In this document: positions 1 through 6,956 of the stretch, in pieces
Position numbering within the stretch: the first letter of the stretch is position 1
Layout of the letters: every line of letters begins with the position of its first letter
DNA from: DASTGO01 sp035719045
GTDB lineage: Bacteria > Actinomycetota > Actinomycetes > Actinomycetales > Kineosporiaceae
Direction: 5' to 3'
Assembly: GCA_035719045.1 (NCBI GenBank)
Contig: DASTGO010000542.1
Coordinates: 1-10,385 of the forward strand
Length of the DNA: 10,385 nucleotides
Notes under the pieces: model-generated
Seen by the model: only the letters and a program-made list of their open reading frames with translations
Told to the model about the DNA's origin: nothing
Databases searched by the model: none
Translations under genes and position numbers: made by a program

Positions 1-72
1 GGCCGGCTCACCCCCGACGGCACGATCGAGCTCGTCGACATCGTCATCGACCTGCACGGTCCCTGGCGCTGA
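1..72 (+). CDS. 3' end of an unidentified protein-coding gene (partial)
   Basis: Reading from the first base gives 23 codons and a TGA at 70-72. The encoded tail ends in IELVDIVIDLHGPWR. It has ordinary GC-rich third positions and no stop before the TGA, which fits the C-terminus of a real gene that begins to the left of the window. I do not recognise the family from so short a piece. It lies 92 bases before the next start codon on the same strand, so it could be co-transcribed with the crotonase gene. A chance open frame of this size cannot be excluded. Confidence 0.5.
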   Translation, partial: GRLTPDGTIELVDIVIDLHGPWR

Positions 73-149
73 CCCTCCCCTCCGTCCGGGCGGACCACGG
101 GCGAGGATGGTGCCCCCTGGAGCACCGGCCCCGCGCCGGACACCATCGC

Positions 150-157
150 GGAAGGAG
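150..157 (+). promoter_or_regulatory. Ribosome binding site of the crotonase gene
   Basis: GGAAGGAG, 7 bases before the ATG at 165. It is a near-perfect Shine-Dalgarno sequence and rules out an upstream open frame starting near 107 as the translated product. Confidence 0.8.
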
Positions 158-164
158 TGCGGTC

Positions 165-935
165 ATGCCGGACAGCGCCGCCGTCACCGTCAACAGGCAG
201 GATGCGCTCGCGGTCGTCTCGGTCGGGCCGGGGGACCGGACCAATGCGCTGGGCACCGAGGACTGGCTCCGGCTGGCCGCGGTGATGCGCGAACTCGCCA
301 CCGACGACGAACTGCGTGCGGTCGTGGTGACCGGCCGCGACGGGTCCTCGTTCAGCGCCGGATCCCAGGTCAGCGAGTGGATCGGTGCCGAGGAGGCGGA
401 CGTCGAGCGCAGCTTCGCCGCGATGGAGGAGGCGCTCACCGCCGTCGAGGACCTGCCGGTGCCCGCCATCGCCCAGGTCCGCGGTGCCGCTCTCGGAGCG
501 GGCTGCCAACTGGCCTGCGCCTGCGATCTGCGGGTGATCGGCCGGCACGCCCGGATCGGGATGCCCATCGCCCGCTGGGGAATCCTCGCCCCGCCCACCT
601 TCGCGGCCCGGATCGCCCTGCTCACCGGACCGGGCGTGGCACGTGACCTCCTGCTGACGGGACGGCTCCTCGGCGGGGAGGAAGCGCTGCGGCTGGGGCT
701 GGCGAGCGCCTGTGTCGCGGAGAGCCGGCTGGAGGGCGAGACCCGGTCGCTGGTCCAGGCCATCACGGCACATCCGGCGCGGGCGGTCCGTGCGGCCAAG
801 CGCGCCGTCGACACCGTGGTGTCGGCCGAACGGGAGCGGCTGCGGTCCCTGCCGCCGACTCCGTCGGTCGACCTCCCCAGCCTGCGGACCGGGCTCGCGA
901 CACTGCTCCCCCCGGCCGCTCGGGAGCCCTCGTAG
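165..935 (+). CDS. Crotonase-fold (enoyl-CoA hydratase/isomerase family) protein lacking both catalytic glutamates
   Basis: A 256-residue cytosolic protein of normal length for the crotonase superfamily, whose members act on acyl-CoA thioesters. The start is ATG at 165, fixed by GGAAGGAG at 150-157 with 7 bases of spacing. Oxyanion-hole elements are visible as FSAGSQ (A65, G66) and GAALGAGCQLACACD (residues 107-121), followed by the MPIARWG block. In rat mitochondrial hydratase the two catalytic acids are Glu144 and Glu164. Aligning on GCELxxxCD and the GxPExxxG block puts Gln115 and Ile135 at those places here, so classical hydration is unlikely. The protein may be a thioesterase, isomerase, ligand-binding or otherwise divergent paralogue. 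The fold assignment is secure; substrate and reaction are unknown. The neighbouring genes suggest no pathway, and it appears to be monocistronic or the last gene of an operon. Confidence 0.88.
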   Translation: MPDSAAVTVNRQDALAVVSVGPGDRTNALGTEDWLRLAAVMRELATDDELRAVVVTGRDGSSFSAGSQVSEWIGAEEADVERSFAAMEEALTAVEDLPVPAIAQVRGAALGAGCQLACACDLRVIGRHARIGMPIARWGILAPPTFAARIALLTGPGVARDLLLTGRLLGGEEALRLGLASACVAESRLEGETRSLVQAITAHPARAVRAAKRAVDTVVSAERERLRSLPPTPSVDLPSLRTGLATLLPPAAREPS

Positions 936-1040
936 GCGGCAGCCCTGATCCCGCAACGGATCTCGACGGTCGGCCGGGTCGGGCTGCAGCCGGGCTCCGG
1001 AGGCGGGCGAGCTCGGGCTTGATCGTCACTGTGCCCAGCT

Positions 1041-1091
1041 TGATGTGGTGGGTCCGCTGATGTGGTGGGTCCGCTGATGTGGTGGGTCCGC
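1041..1091. repeat. Three perfect tandem copies of a 17-bp sequence
   Basis: TGATGTGGTGGGTCCGC occurs at 1041-1057, 1058-1074 and 1075-1091 without a mismatch. The array lies in non-coding DNA, upstream of the candidate promoter of the c-di-GMP gene. Perfect identity suggests recent slippage expansion, or selection on a repeated binding site; the sequence cannot separate the two. The period is not a multiple of three, which argues against the array being coding. Confidence 0.9.
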
Positions 1092-1148
1092 GGGACGGCG
1101 ATCGTCGCGATGCCGTTCTCCCCGATGTCCGGCGTGGACTTACGTCCA

Positions 1149-1177
1149 GTGACCCTCCGCAGCGGGGTCATTACACT
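1149..1177 (+). promoter_or_regulatory. Candidate sigma-70-type promoter of the c-di-GMP gene
   Basis: GTGACC at 1149-1154 (four of six to TTGACA) and TACACT at 1172-1177 (four of six to TATAAT) are separated by 17 bases. A transcript would start near 1184, about 70 bases before the ATG at 1257. This also argues against translation starting at the upstream in-frame GTG/ATG codons around 1062-1130. Confidence 0.4.
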
Positions 1178-1256
1178 CGACGATTTGAGCCTGTTTCTCC
1201 TGGTGTGGTCGAAAAAGGGCCCACCAGTGGGTCGGGGGCGGGACCAGGTGGGTGCC

Positions 1257-4200
1257 ATGACGTCTCGGGGTCCCCAGGGCCGAACGGCGGCGGGGTCGAA
1301 GTCGGCGGGGTTGAAGCCGGAGGCACTGCGGCTGCTGGGATTCGCCGCCGCGGTGGTGGCGTGGGCGCTCGCCACCACTGTGACGGGCTTCGGTCCGGAA
1401 CAGACGGTGGCCTGGGCGGCACCGGCCGGCTGGGCCACCGCGATGCTCGTGCGGGTCCGCCGGGGCCTGCGGCCGGTGTACGCGGTGGTGCTGCTGCTCA
1501 TCACGGTGAGGCTGCGACTGGTCTGGGGCCAGCCGGCCGATCTGGCCGTGGCCCACGGCGTGGCGAACGCCTGCCAGGCACTGGTGTTCACCTGGCTGAC
1601 GTCCCGGCTCTGCCCGGACATGGTCCAGCTGGACCGGCTGAGCCGGGCCGGGCAACTGCTCGGACTGTCGGCCGTGGCCTCGGCGGCAGGCGGTGCCGTC
1701 TTCACCCTCGGGCTCGTCGTCGAACTGCTGGTCGGACCGGTCATCACGCCCGTCGGGCCACTGACCGTCCATGACACGGTGATGTTGGGGGTCGTGCGGG
1801 CAGGTGCGGGCCTGTTGGGACTGCTGACGCTGGCCCCGGCAGTGTTCCGGGGCGCCCGCAGCCTGGTGGTGTCGCTGCGCCGGGGCCCCATCCTGGCGGC
1901 GATCGCGGTGATCACGCTGTCCCTGTGGGCGGAAGTCGACACGGGCATCAGCTATCTGTACCTGCCGCTGAGCCTGGTCCTGCTGGCGGTCGGCCATGCC
2001 GGGCTGGAGGCGGTCGCCCTCCTGCCGGCCCTGGTGATCCCCGTCACGACCTGGCTGACCGTGGCCGGGCACGGACCGTGGGGGCACGCCCCGCTGCCCT
2101 ACGCCAGACCCCTGGCCGCCCAGGCGTACGGGCTGACCGTGGTGACGGCCGCACTCCTCATCGGCGCGCTGGAGTCCGAGCGACGAGGAGCCCTGGACCA
2201 GTTGCGGACCGCGAGGGACTCCCTGGAGGCGGCGGTCGCCGAGCGCACCCGTGATCTGGTCCTGCAGAGCCGGCTGAGCGCGACGCTGGCGGAACTGGGC
2301 CGGGCCCTGGCGCAGGCTCCCCCGGCCGAGCAGGCCGTCTGGGAGACCGTCGCGACCGAGGTCGGCCGCCGGATCGGCGACGTGTGTCTGGTCTGCCACC
2401 GGGACCCCACCGCCGGGACCCTGACGGCGCTGGCGGTCGGCGGCCGCGATCCCCAGCTGGTCCGGATGACGGCCGAGGCCTTCGGAACCCCGCTGATCAA
2501 GCCGATCGCCCCGGACGGGCCGGGTCCGCCGGACGGCTCTCCCGGCGGACCCGGCCCGGTGGCCCGGGCCATCAGCGCCGGGGTCCCGATCCGCCACGAG
2601 GGCACACCGGCCGAACTCGCCAGGGCAGCGCCCCCGCAACTGCGCGACTTCGTTCGCCGGACCGGTCTGCATGCACTGGCCGTGGTGCCCCTGCAGGACC
2701 GCGGGGAGGGCGATCCCGGGCAGGGGAGGACGGGCCTGGCGCCGGTCACCCTGTCGCTGCACCGGCACGGCACGCCCGGGGGTTATGGACCGGCCGAACT
2801 GGAGTTCCTGGAGGAGGTCGCCGCACGGGCCACGCTCGCCGTGACCACCGCGCGCCTGCATGCCCGGGCCGAGGCCCTGGCCGGCCGGCTGCAGGGGCTG
2901 ATGGACGCCGCCGTCGCCGGGATCTTCGTCGTCGAGGGCGACCACGTCGTCGAGGCCAACGACGCCTTCCTGTCCCTGGCGGGCTGGGACCGGACGGCGC
3001 TGGAGGCGAAGCAGCTCCGCTGGCCGCAGGTGGCGCCGGACTGGGCACGCGGCGGGCAACGGGCCCGGCTGAACAGTCAGGGCCGGGTCCTGCCGCATGA
3101 GGTGACGTTGCGCCGCCAGGACGGTTCGGTGGTCCCGCTGCTGCTCGCCGGTGCCCGGCTCGGCGAGCGCCCGCCGTGCTGGATCGGGCTGGCGCTCGAC
3201 CGCAGCCAGGCCTGGGCCGCCCAGCAGGCGACGGCCCGCCGGGCGGTCCACGCGGAGATCCTCGCCGAGTGCTCCCGCCAGGCCCAGGACACCGGCACCC
3301 TCTGCCCCGCGGCCCTGCGGCACATCGCCCGGGAGGTGGCGACCCGCTTGGGCGGCGGCCTGGCCATCCTGCTCGACCGGGAAGGGCAGGTCGAGGTCGC
3401 CGGGGTGGCCCACCACGACCCGGCGGTCGAGGCCCTGCACAGCCGACTGCTCGCCCAGGCGCCACCGGACAGCTCCCAGGGGGCGATGGGCCGGGTGCTC
3501 GCCACCGGCGAGCCGATGCTGACGACGCTCGGGTCCGCGCAGGACATTCCCGGGTGGGCGGCCCCGGACTGGGCCTCGTATCTGGAGCGGGTGGGCGGGT
3601 CGGCGGCCGCCTACCTGCCGCTGTCCGCCCGCGGCAAGGTGCTCGGGGTCGTCTACGCCCAGCGGTCCCCGGCGTTCCGGCCGGACGAGTACGCCTTCCT
3701 GCGCGATCTGGCCGAACGGCTGGCCCTGGCCCTGGACAACGACCGCCTGCAGCAGGCCGAACGCCAGGCGCGCGCCGACCTGGCCGGCAGCGAGGAGCGG
3801 TACCACTGCGCCCTCGACGGCATGGTCGATCCGGTGATGACGATGGCCCCGGTCCGCGACCGCACCGGCGCGGAGACCGGATTCCAGGTCAGCTACGTCA
3901 ACGCCGCCCATCTGGCGGCCGGCGGCCCGTCCCCCGGCACCCGGCACGACCAGCTCGGCATCGGCTCGGACCTCCCGCACCTGGTCCGCCGGCTGACGGA
4001 GGTCCTGTCCAGCGGTGAGGCGCTGCGCTGGGACCGCCACCCCTGGCGGGGGGCCCACGCCAGAGGTGAATCGCGGTACGTGGACGTCAGCCTGGTGCGG
4101 GTCGGGTCGGAGGTGATGGTGTCCTGGCGCGACGTCTCCGACCAGGTGAACGCCGAGGTCCAGCTGGCCGACAGCGAGGAACGGCTGCGGCTGGCCTTCG

Positions 4201-5867
4201 ACGAGTCCCCGATGGCGGCGGCACTGGTGAGCCTGGAACCAGCCGGGCTCGGCCGCTTCCTCAAGGTGAACCGGGCCCTGTGCGAGCTGACCGGCCACCC
4301 CGAGGACCAGCTCGTGGACACCGAGGCGAGCCTGCTGGTCCATCCGCAGGACCGCCCCGCGGACCGCCGGGCCCTGGCCGAGCTGGCCGAGCTGGCCGAC
4401 AGCCCGCAGGGGCGTTTCCGGCAGGAGCGGCGGCTGCTACGCGCCGACGGCCGCCCGCTGTGGGCCCTGGTCACGGCGGCCACCATCCGCAGGGACGGGC
4501 ACCCCTGGTACGCCATCGAGCACATCGAGGACATCACCGACCGCAAGCGCGCCGAGCAGGAGTTGGTCCACCGTGCCCTCTACGACCCGCTCACCGGACT
4601 GGGCAACCGGCATCTGCTGATGGACCGGCTGAGCGTGGCACTGAAGGAGCTGTCCCGCGGCAACGGCGTGGTCGCCGTGCTCTACCTCGACCTGGACCGG
4701 TTCAAGGAGATCAACGACACCCTCGGCCACGATGCCGGCGACGAGACGATCCGGCAGGTCGGCGCGCGGCTGACGGCGACGGTCCGGGCTCCCGACACCG
4801 CGGCCCGGATCGGGGGGGACGAGTTCGTCGTGGTCAGCGCCCACCTCACTGACGAGGCCGACGCCACCCCGATCGCCGAACGGCTCCAGACCGCCCTCGC
4901 CGAACCGGTCGTCCTGGACGGGCAGCAGATCCGGACCCGGGCCAGCATCGGCGTGGTGACCACCCGCTCGTCCACCACCGACCCCGCGGAACTGCTGCAC
5001 CGGGCCGACCTGGCCATGTACCAGGCCAAGCAGCACGGACCGGGGAACACGGCCGTCTACTCCCGGACCCTGCGCGACCCCGCCCGGCGTCGTCACCGGG
5101 TGGGGCGCGACCTGCGTGCCGCCCTGGAACACGACTGGCTGCGCCTGCACTACCAGCCGATCGTCGACCTGACCGACGGCGGAATCGTCGCCGCGGAGGC
5201 CCTGCTGCGGATCGACCACCCCGACCGCGGCCTGCTCCTGCCCGAGGAGTTCATCGACGTCGCCGAGGACAGCGACCTGATCCTGCCCATCGGCGGATGG
5301 GTCCTCACCCAGGCCGCGGACCGGTTGGCCGCCTGGCGGGTGAAGCACCCCGAGCTCACCCTCGCCGTCAACGTCTCCGCCCGCCAACTGCGGCGGCCCG
5401 GCCTGTGCCAGCAGGTCGTCACCGCCGTCGAGGCGGCGTCCACCGACCCCGGCGGGCTCAGCGTGGAGATGACCGAACGTGCTCTCTTCGACGCCGAACC
5501 GTCCGTCGTCCAGGACCTGGACCGCCTCGTCGAGCTCGGCGTCCGGATCGCCCTGGACGACTTCGGTACCGGCTACTCGTCGCTGACCAATCTCAAGCAC
5601 CTGCCGGTCCACACGGTCAAGATCGACCGCTCGTTCATCGCCGGGCTGGACCGGCACCCCGACGACACCGCCATCGTCCAGGCCGTCACCGCGCTGGCGG
5701 GCGCCCTCAACCTGAACACTGTGGCCGAGGGGGTCGAGCACCCTTCCCAGGTGGTCGCCCTGCGGCGCCTCGGCTGCCGCCAGGCCCAGGGGTTCCACCT
5801 CGGCCCTCCGTTGCCCGGGCACCGGTTCGCCGACCTGCTCGACCGCGGGGTCGGACCCCTGACCTGA
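1257..5867 (+). CDS. Bifunctional c-di-GMP enzyme: MASE1-GAF-PAS-GAF-PAS-PAS-GGDEF-EAL
   Basis: A 1536-residue membrane sensor. Its GGDEF domain makes c-di-GMP from two GTP, and its EAL domain hydrolyses c-di-GMP to pGpG. Approximate order: MASE1-like helical region 20-305, coiled coil 305-350, GAF 358-538 with a Pro/Gly-rich insertion, PAS 545-650, GAF 667-838, PAS 845-965, PAS 970-1102 (ending EDITDRKRAEQEL), GGDEF 1105-1265, EAL 1279-1532. The GGDEF motif is at 1186-1190. The inhibitory I-site RxxD is R1177/D1180, at the usual spacing. EAL residues E1314, N1372, E1404, D1434, D1435, K1455 and E1491 are all present, with spacings that match those I recall for RocR. Both activities look possible; the GAF/PAS chain presumably sets the balance, but the ligands are unknown. 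ATG 1257 is preferred: it has AGGTGG at 1246-1251 with 5 bases of spacing, and it lies downstream of the candidate promoter. An in-frame extension to 1062 would run through repeat-bearing DNA and adds no recognisable domain. Confidence 0.95.
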   Translation: MTSRGPQGRTAAGSKSAGLKPEALRLLGFAAAVVAWALATTVTGFGPEQTVAWAAPAGWATAMLVRVRRGLRPVYAVVLLLITVRLRLVWGQPADLAVAHGVANACQALVFTWLTSRLCPDMVQLDRLSRAGQLLGLSAVASAAGGAVFTLGLVVELLVGPVITPVGPLTVHDTVMLGVVRAGAGLLGLLTLAPAVFRGARSLVVSLRRGPILAAIAVITLSLWAEVDTGISYLYLPLSLVLLAVGHAGLEAVALLPALVIPVTTWLTVAGHGPWGHAPLPYARPLAAQAYGLTVVTAALLIGALESERRGALDQLRTARDSLEAAVAERTRDLVLQSRLSATLAELGRALAQAPPAEQAVWETVATEVGRRIGDVCLVCHRDPTAGTLTALAVGGRDPQLVRMTAEAFGTPLIKPIAPDGPGPPDGSPGGPGPVARAISAGVPIRHEGTPAELARAAPPQLRDFVRRTGLHALAVVPLQDRGEGDPGQGRTGLAPVTLSLHRHGTPGGYGPAELEFLEEVAARATLAVTTARLHARAEALAGRLQGLMDAAVAGIFVVEGDHVVEANDAFLSLAGWDRTALEAKQLRWPQVAPDWARGGQRARLNSQGRVLPHEVTLRRQDGSVVPLLLAGARLGERPPCWIGLALDRSQAWAAQQATARRAVHAEILAECSRQAQDTGTLCPAALRHIAREVATRLGGGLAILLDREGQVEVAGVAHHDPAVEALHSRLLAQAPPDSSQGAMGRVLATGEPMLTTLGSAQDIPGWAAPDWASYLERVGGSAAAYLPLSARGKVLGVVYAQRSPAFRPDEYAFLRDLAERLALALDNDRLQQAERQARADLAGSEERYHCALDGMVDPVMTMAPVRDRTGAETGFQVSYVNAAHLAAGGPSPGTRHDQLGIGSDLPHLVRRLTEVLSSGEALRWDRHPWRGAHARGESRYVDVSLVRVGSEVMVSWRDVSDQVNAEVQLADSEERLRLAFDESPMAAALVSLEPAGLGRFLKVNRALCELTGHPEDQLVDTEASLLVHPQDRPADRRALAELAELADSPQGRFRQERRLLRADGRPLWALVTAATIRRDGHPWYAIEHIEDITDRKRAEQELVHRALYDPLTGLGNRHLLMDRLSVALKELSRGNGVVAVLYLDLDRFKEINDTLGHDAGDETIRQVGARLTATVRAPDTAARIGGDEFVVVSAHLTDEADATPIAERLQTALAEPVVLDGQQIRTRASIGVVTTRSSTTDPAELLHRADLAMYQAKQHGPGNTAVYSRTLRDPARRRHRVGRDLRAALEHDWLRLHYQPIVDLTDGGIVAAEALLRIDHPDRGLLLPEEFIDVAEDSDLILPIGGWVLTQAADRLAAWRVKHPELTLAVNVSARQLRRPGLCQQVVTAVEAASTDPGGLSVEMTERALFDAEPSVVQDLDRLVELGVRIALDDFGTGYSSLTNLKHLPVHTVKIDRSFIAGLDRHPDDTAIVQAVTALAGALNLNTVAEGVEHPSQVVALRRLGCRQAQGFHLGPPLPGHRFADLLDRGVGPLT

Positions 5868-5877
5868 CCGTTCCGTC

Positions 5878-5947
5878 CCGCCGTGCCTTCGTTCGTTCCG
5901 CAGCGTCTTCGGCCCGCAGTGCCCTCGTTCCCGCAGTGCCTTCGGCG
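5878..5947. repeat. Degenerate tandem repeat, about 17-bp period, four units
   Basis: Four imperfect units follow the c-di-GMP gene stop: 5878-5897, 5898-5913, 5914-5930 and 5931-5947. The last two share CCGCAGTGCC followed by (C/T)TCG; the first two are more diverged. The repeats are non-coding and lie between convergent genes. They may be old slippage products. Confidence 0.5.
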
Positions 5948-5964
5948 GCCGCACCGGACGCCGA

Positions 5965-5997
5965 TGCGCCTGCGGCCTCATCGAGGTCGCAGGCGCA
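5965..5997. terminator. Strong hairpin between convergent genes, likely bidirectional terminator
   Basis: Left arm 5965-5979 pairs with right arm 5983-5997 around a 3-base loop (ATC). The stem is 15 bp with a single G-T (G-U in + strand RNA) step; the outer ten pairs (TGCGCCTGCG / CGCAGGCGCA) are perfect. It lies 97 bases after the + strand c-di-GMP gene stop and 42 bases beyond the - strand PRC gene stop. There is no T-run, which is common in actinobacterial terminators. Confidence 0.75.
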
Positions 5998-6039
5998 GCT
6001 CATACCCCTGAGTTCACACCCCCTGGGGGGCAGGCGGGA

Positions 6040-6834
6040 TCAGCGCTCGGGCCGGTCCGTGGTGTCGCCCTCGGCGATGTCACCCTCGGCGGAGATCCGC
6101 TCCTTGCGGACCTCCTCGGCCACGGTCTCCTCCTCGGTGACCTCGTCGGTCGTCAGGCGGACCCGCTCCACCGGGACGGTCTCCTTCTGCACGACCGGGG
6201 TCTCGGCGTGCAGGGTGACCTCGTGCTCGGCCTCGGTGATGTCGGGCCCGGACATCGCGGCATCGCGGTTGGCCTCGGTGATCGGTTCCCGCTCGATCCG
6301 GGCCTCCTCCCGGGTGACCTGGACGGTCATGTTGACCGGTTCGGTGACCACGTACTTGCGCAACCGGGCCCGTCCGATCGGCTCCGTCGTGGTGCCCACG
6401 CGCACCCGCTCCTCGGAACGGGTCATCGCGTCCTCGCCGGTCGTCCCCGTCGCACCGCCGGCACCGGCGTGCATGCCCGCACCCTCGGGCAGTCCCGTCG
6501 GGCTGGTCTCCTCGCCGTAGGACAGGCCGTAGTGCTGGTACAGCTGGGCTTCCTCGTCCTCGGACAGTTCCTGGTCGGCGTCGACGCGCGGCGCGCCGGT
6601 GACGGCGTCCTTGTCCACCGACAGGTCCACGGCATGGCCCTCGGAACGGACCTGCGCCATGGTCAGCGGCACGAAGCTCTCCTTGGTGCCGAACAGGCCT
6701 GTCCGCACGGTGAGCCACTCCGGCCGGCCGGTGGCCTGGTCGAGGTACACCTGACCGACAGATCCGATCTTGTTGCCGGCCGTGTCGTAGACCGTGAAGC
6801 CGATGATCTCGCGGACCTCGTCCAGAGTGATCAT
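6040..6834 (-). CDS. PRC-barrel and DUF2382 (YsnF-type) stress-associated protein
   Basis: A 264-residue soluble protein with no signal peptide or membrane helix. Residues 1-80 (MITLDEVREIIGFTVYD through the LFGTKESFVPL block) form a PRC-barrel domain. A linker carries the acidic ELSEDEEAQLYQHYGL motif at about 91-106, then a Gly/Ala-rich stretch. Residues 138-255 are a DUF2382 domain made of alternating charged beta-like strands (RLRKYVVTEPVNMTVQV; VVQKETVPVERVRL). Homologues are common in actinobacteria and related to general stress protein YsnF; the molecular role is not established. The start is ATG at 6834, preceded on this strand by GGGAGAAGAAA. An ATG 23 codons upstream adds a non-conserved leader and is rejected. 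It lies downstream of, and in the same direction as, the MscS-like membrane gene, which fits an envelope or osmotic stress function. Confidence 0.9.
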   Translation of the reverse strand: MITLDEVREIIGFTVYDTAGNKIGSVGQVYLDQATGRPEWLTVRTGLFGTKESFVPLTMAQVRSEGHAVDLSVDKDAVTGAPRVDADQELSEDEEAQLYQHYGLSYGEETSPTGLPEGAGMHAGAGGATGTTGEDAMTRSEERVRVGTTTEPIGRARLRKYVVTEPVNMTVQVTREEARIEREPITEANRDAAMSGPDITEAEHEVTLHAETPVVQKETVPVERVRLTTDEVTEEETVAEEVRKERISAEGDIAEGDTTDRPER

Positions 6835-6850
6835 TTTCTTCTCCCTTGCC

Positions 6851-6871
6851 GGCGGGTGGTGACGACCCGCC
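6851..6871. other. Inverted repeat just upstream of the PRC/DUF2382 gene
   Basis: GGCGGGT at 6851-6857 pairs perfectly with ACCCGCC at 6865-6871, with a 7-base gap. It ends 17 bases before the ATG at 6834, close to the ribosome binding site. It could be an operator, a leader hairpin affecting translation, or a weak terminator for the upstream gene. The 10-base word GGTGACGACC starts at 6858 inside this element and recurs at 6937-6946. Confidence 0.35.
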
Positions 6872-6921
6872 CACCGCATCGTTGTGGTCGGCGCCTGGCA
6901 CATCGCTCGGCCAGCCGGGGC

Positions 6922-6950
6922 CCTCGGGCTCGGTTCGGTGACGACCGAGG
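6922..6950 (-). terminator. Possible weak terminator after the MscS-like gene
   Basis: Just past the - strand stop (6957-6959) there are nested inverted repeats: CCTCGG 6922-6927 with CCGAGG 6945-6950, or CTCGGT 6929-6934 with ACCGAG 6944-6949. The two pairings share bases and exclude each other. The stems are only 6 bp, so read-through into the PRC gene is likely. Confidence 0.3.
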
Positions 6951-6956
6951 AGGTGC

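Larger units (their letters stand above)
936..1256. other. Intergenic stretch between the crotonase and c-di-GMP genes
   Basis: No convincing gene is present. After the crotonase stop there is a long-looped inverted repeat (GCAGCCC at 939-945 with GGGCTGC at 981-987) enclosing a small hairpin (GATCC 947-951 / GGATC 958-962). It may be a weak terminator. Next come three 17-bp tandem repeats (1041-1091), then a candidate promoter (1149-1177) and a leader of about 70 bases. A further inverted repeat, CTGGTG 1200-1205 / CACCAG 1222-1227, flanks an A5 run. The base composition around 1165-1216 is less GC-rich than the genes, as expected for a promoter region. The tract could also hold the worn end of a mobile element, but I see no coding remnant. 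Confidence 0.6.

Noticed and set aside
85..140. Short hairpins upstream of the crotonase gene (GTCCG/CGGAC, GGTGC/GCACC, CCGGC/GCCGG)
   Set aside because: Each stem is only 5 bp. Such matches are expected by chance in DNA this GC-rich.
1062..1256. N-terminal extension of the c-di-GMP protein to the upstream in-frame GTG
   Set aside because: It would start inside the 17-bp repeat array, upstream of the candidate promoter, and adds 65 residues without a recognisable domain. ATG 1257 has a better ribosome binding site.
44..1948. Long - strand open frame of 634 codons opposite the crotonase and the c-di-GMP gene start
   Set aside because: It spans two real genes and the intergenic repeats, has low-complexity Ser/Arg/Pro composition and no domain. 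GC-rich third positions routinely open the opposite strand.
1140..4343. Long - strand open frame of 1067 codons
   Set aside because: It lies antisense to the MASE1-GAF-PAS coding region, with Gln/Arg/Gly-rich nonsense composition and no plausible start signal. Shadow frame.
4437..5981. - strand open frame of 514 codons, antisense to GGDEF-EAL
   Set aside because: The + strand frame encodes complete GGDEF and EAL domains. The antisense product is a mirrored low-complexity sequence.
5297..6520. + strand open frame of 407 codons across the convergent junction
   Set aside because: It overlaps the EAL domain and then runs antisense to the PRC/DUF2382 gene, crossing the hairpin. It has no coherent domain.
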